Source of the DNA: Reclinomonas americana ATCC 50394
Lineage: Eukaryota; Jakobida; Jakobea; Jakobida
Direction: 5' to 3'
DNA: 37,164 bases
Assembly: GCA_048213135.1 (NCBI GenBank)
Contig: PS015853.1
Location: forward strand, 1-37,164
A program made the translations under genes and the position numbers. The notes beneath the pieces were generated by a model. That model was not told where the DNA came from. It ran no database searches and saw nothing but the letters and a program-made list of their open reading frames with translations. This document shows positions 33,383-37,164 of this stretch, in pieces. Position 1 is the first letter of the stretch; the number at the start of each line of letters is the position of its first letter.

Positions 33383-36300
33383 CTACAGCGTACAACGTAA
33401 CAGAACATTATTCATTGACCCCCCTGATATTATTCTCGTCATACATATACAACAAATAGTATTTTCACCACACCTGCACGCCACAGTCAGTACATCGCCA
33501 AAACACATACCGGCAGACTGACGACGCAACTCCCATGGCCACCAACAAATCCGTGGAGATGAAATCGAACTCGAAGCACACACTGAAGAAGGCAAGCGTG
33601 ACAGCCTTCAGCGGCTCGTTGATCACTGCACAGGCGGAGTCAGCAATCAAGGTGACGACACGAACACAGCAAGACCCACTCACATGCATCCTCCACCACA
33701 CTGTGCGGCAGAACGAGAGTGAAGACACACAAACGTGAGTCAAACACGTCAGTGAGGACATGAAAAACGAAGAGAATGAACTCACCCCCATGCAGTCTGT
33801 CGGTAAACCTGTGTGACATCACCGAGTGAGTGGCAAAGAAACCGCACCAGCCAGCACAAGGCACGTGCACGCAACAGATCCCTGAACCTCGTTCAGCACC
33901 AGTTGCCCGGCGGTGATAAGTGCCATGTAGGCAAAGAAGAGTGCCAGAAGGATGCACAACAGGTAGTTCCTGCAAGTTTGAAGGAAGCGGTGGTGAGAAG
34001 CGTGAAGGTGTTCGATGAAAAAGAAAGCAAAACACACCAGTACACCAAGTAGTACGGGATATTGCTGGTCTTGAAGCGCAGCTTGACACGCTGCCACCAG
34101 CTCAGTGTCCTCTGCATGTCGAGTTCCTCGCGAATTGTGCGTTCGCGGTATCGTTGCAAAAGTGTGTCGGTGGTGGCACTATAGTGGAGGGAAAGGAATG
34201 AGCAAAGAAGAGAGTGATTGACCGAGAGAGAAGAGCGGGAAGGCATCGATTGCGGTGAGGAAGCATTGGCAGTGAGAGCGCCGAGCCGGTCTCCTTGTTC
34301 TCCTCACATAACCGTTCCTCTTCATGTATCTCTATGGTCTGCTCCTCCATTCTCTTTGCCCTCCTTGATGCGTTCATCGTCTTCTACTCTCATCCTCTGC
34401 CTCTTCGTGCTTTTCGTTCCACAAATTCGTATTTTTGTTCAACCTCTCTTTTCTCTACTTCCGTCTCTTTCTGTTCGATTCTATCCTTCGTCCGCCTCTC
34501 GTTGTTCTACTCCTCCAGCTCCTCTGCAGCTTCATTGACATCCCGCTCCACTTTGGCTTCTCCCAACGGCCCTACTCCTTTTATCACCTTCCTCAAACGG
34601 CCATACTCCTGTCATCGCATTCTCCCTTCGTCGCCTTCTCCCCTCATCCTCTTCTACTTCGTCCCTTCTCCCTTCGTCCCTTCTCCCTTCGTCCCCTTCA
34701 ATCACGTTCCCCTTCTCCCAGATTCAACTGCCCCCACCCCAGCATCTCCCTTTATCCTCTTCTCCCGCCCTGCCCGTCTCCCTCCATCCCCTTCCCTACA
34801 CGCAACTGCCTCCAATGTTTCCGATCCGTGGTCGGTGCATCGCCGACCAGATCGACAAATGCCACCTTCAAATCACGGTTCCCCTCCTGCGCCATACATC
34901 AGCATTAGCGTGATGCAAGTACCCTCCTGGCCCTCAAGCCAGTCGATGAAAGACGCAACCATGGACGGCACTGGCGCCACTTGCGTCGATCCGTCGCCCC
35001 CTTGCACATTCGGAGCCTGCAGATCGGCATTCACAGCCAGCTGCGCAATCGAGAGGCACAGGAAGGACAAGTCAGCAGATAAATCCTCAGATGCGCATCG
35101 CCATTCCACGCACCATGGACGACTTGGTGGCGAGATTCGGAGACGGCGGTGCCGTACTCCTCGTTGCCTCCAACACCGCAATGTCAATGTTGGTGCGTGA
35201 CGACTGCATTGCACAATTCAGTGGGCGAGTGATCATCGCGATAATACAAAACCGTCGTTCGGCATTCGCTCACCGCCGACGCATGACTCGGTCGCGAGCC
35301 ATCGGAGCCGTGAGACAGCCGTTCGGCCGTGGAGCTCTGCTCGGATACGGTAAGCGAAGGAATAACAACACTGGAATCATGTGGCAACGACCGACGTACC
35401 GACTGTCCTGTACTCTCCAGCGTGGCGTCGGCGTCGATCATTTCCTGCAGTTGGGTGAACCAGTGAATGAGTGAAATCGACTCTTTGTCGACTGCTCGCC
35501 GCACCGTCTCTCTCTCTCACACACACACATACGCTCAAGCTCTCTGTAAATCAACTCTCTTACTCGCATGCTCACTACCATTTCTAACCCTCTCACGATT
35601 GTCTGTCACTTTCTCACTCTCTGTCACTCCTTCCCTCTCACGCGCTCTCCTCCATTTTCTCAACCTCTCGCACGCTCTCCGCCACGTTCTCACTCTCTCA
35701 CACGCTCTCTCACAGTTCTTCTCTTCTTTCACATTCTGTTACTCTCTCTCCGACTCCCTCCCATCATCACCTTCTCCCTTCTCACTCTCCTTCCTCTCTT
35801 TCTCCTTTTTCCTATCCCTTCCCTTTTCTCTCTTGCACACTCTCCCGTCCCCTTCTTTTCTTCTCTCACTCCCTCTCTCTCTCTCTCTCCCGCGCCTCTC
35901 TCTCCTTCTCCCTCTCTCCCACTCCCTTCCTCTTCCTCTTCCTCTTCCTCTTCCCCTCTTCCCCTTCCCATCCCCATCCCCATCCCCATTCCATCCCCTT
36001 CCCCCTTCCCCTTCTCCTTCCCCTTCTCCCTCCCCTATTTCCTCCCCTTCCCCTTTCCTCCCGTTCTCCCCCCACTCACCCTAAACATGGCCCGCCCATC
36101 ACCCGCCGTCTGCGGACGGAAACTCGCCGACGTTGGTCGTGAGCGCACCACAGACGAAGGACGCGCTCCTTGCATGGCCAGCGCCGAAGCCACGGCCGCC
36201 GTAGCCATGACGTGATCCACGGGCATCTGACCCGCCTCCTGATGCTCAATGTACCGATCGACGATGCGATCGCCTTCGGCGTCACCCTCGTCCTCGTCCA

Positions 36301-36998
36301 CGCCCAGCCCCAAATCGTGACTGCTCTGATGTGCCGCCGTGATGGCCGCCGTGGCGTGAATCACTTGGAACATGCTCTTCACATCGTGTTCCATGGTTCG
36401 AGCCTCAATAATGGCACGTGTCAGCTCGCCCTTCTCGAAAGCAGTGTCCAGCAGCGGTACACGCGGTGTGCGTCGAAAAACTTGCGACAGGAATCTGCGC
36501 AACGGGGATGAGCGGATGGAGAAGAGATACACACGCGAGAGTCGAACGCACATGGCGACTGGAAGGATTGTGAAGCCGGTGATTCCACCAATCCACACGT
36601 CGCGCAGAAACGAGGTCACCACACTGGCGTCCTTTTGGTCGGCCAGCAGTGCGTTGATGTAGCTGTGGGGGAAGGAGAGGAGATGTGAATACGACAGCAG
36701 AAAGGGGAATATAATCCAACAAGAGTCGGCAAGAAAGACAGTGGAAGAAATCGAGTGCGGTGCACAAAGACGTGAAAAGCGATCTAACGCGATAGGAGTC
36801 AGATGGACAGCGATGAGATTAACTGCAAGAACTGCAAAACGCAGTGCTGTGCAACACACATGCAGCAAATGGTACACCACAAAAAAGAAGTGCATGAAAC
36901 GCCTGGCAGACCATGCGACCAGACTCAGAGACAATGTGTCTATCGACCAACGCAACATGAGCAACATGGTGGCCGGCAAGAGTACAGTCAGCTTCTGA
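33383..36998 (-). CDS. Polycystin-1-like membrane protein, 3' part only
   Basis: Minus-strand exons, phases consistent throughout: 36998 to about 36918 (or 36953), 36080-36662, 35400-35444, 35274-35336, 35114-35203, 34877-35040, 34038-34178, 33888-33969, 33786-33808, 33684-33700, 33511-33625 and 33383-33473. The first seen exon carries a membrane segment QKLTVLLPATMLLMLRW, like the helix after the PLAT domain of polycystin-1 proteins. The next has VWIGGITGFTILPVAM, matching their WIGxxxxxxxxxP segment, then a basic and acidic cytosolic linker of roughly 280 residues. Then come IPYYLVYWNYLLCILLALFF (their LPxWxxYxxW helix) and EDALINEPLKAVTLAFF, which contains the EPLK motif. The coding frame then stops after a short Cys-containing tail, without the later helices and pore of the channel module. 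The GPS, PLAT and extracellular parts would lie beyond the right edge. The family acts at membranes, often cilia, in sensing and Ca2+ signalling. Confidence 0.72.
35480..36075. repeat. Pyrimidine-rich intron with CTCTCACACGCTCTC and CCATCC repeats
   Basis: The intron 35445-36079 of the polycystin-like gene is almost all C/T on the plus strand: TCTCACGCTCTC-like units at about 35640-35715, CTTCCT and CCCCATC runs at about 35930-36050. It is therefore purine-rich on the coding strand. Confidence 0.85.
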
Positions 36999-37008
36999 CT
37001 GCAAATTG

Positions 37009-37164
<156 letters not shown>

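Noticed and set aside
33145-33459. 104-codon plus-strand open frame
   Set aside because: Overlaps the end of the polycystin gene and the putative first exon of the STAND gene on the other strand. It has no recognisable domain, so I treat it as a shadow, though an independent small gene cannot be excluded.

Overview
This window is eukaryotic nuclear DNA, probably from a protist. Every long gene is split into many exons with GT-AG (rarely GC-AG) introns. The families found are DYNLRB dynein light chain, RasGAP/IQGAP C-terminal domains, SLX4, a STAND/TPR protein and a polycystin. Introns run from about 37 nt to more than 1 kb, and most long ones are filled with pyrimidine- or purine-rich tandem repeats. 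The mixture fits a unicellular eukaryote near the amoebozoan/holozoan/apusozoan part of the tree. I cannot name the taxon from sequence alone. Two runs of N (1211-1478 and 5022-5652) are assembly gaps, both next to simple repeats.

Layout, left to right: (1) a 22-bp tandem repeat and the N-terminal part of a dynein roadblock light chain gene on the minus strand, running off the left edge; (2) 403-2433, repeats, a gap and probable 5' flank; (3) 2434-10057 plus, an IQGAP-family RasGAP with an apparent arginine finger, FLRF motif, RasGAP_C and a C-terminal IQGAP-like domain; (4) 10058-10889, intergenic; (5) 10890-16525 plus, an SLX4-like nuclease scaffold with UBZ4 finger, SAM domain, UIM, SAP-like helices and the SLX1-binding C-terminal domain; (6) 16587-21194 minus, an unrecognised low-complexity/helical protein, convergent with SLX4; (7) 21737-23780 plus, an unrecognised coiled-coil protein divergent from (6); (8) 24241-33184 minus, a roughly 1463-residue STAND-like protein with kinesin-light-chain-type TPRs and apparently degenerate nucleotide-binding motifs; (9) 33383-36998 minus, the 3' part of a polycystin-1-like membrane protein whose 5' exons lie beyond the right edge.

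The genes do not form a pathway: this is ordinary eukaryotic gene order with independent functions (Ras signalling, DNA repair, dynein transport, a scaffold/regulatory TPR protein, a membrane protein). I assembled exon models by hand by requiring splice-site dinucleotides and continuous reading phase. For genes 6, 7 and 8 the phases close exactly over the whole model. For the RasGAP and SLX4 genes a few junctions remain uncertain. Where I say a domain is present, this is recognition by motif and spacing, not a database search.
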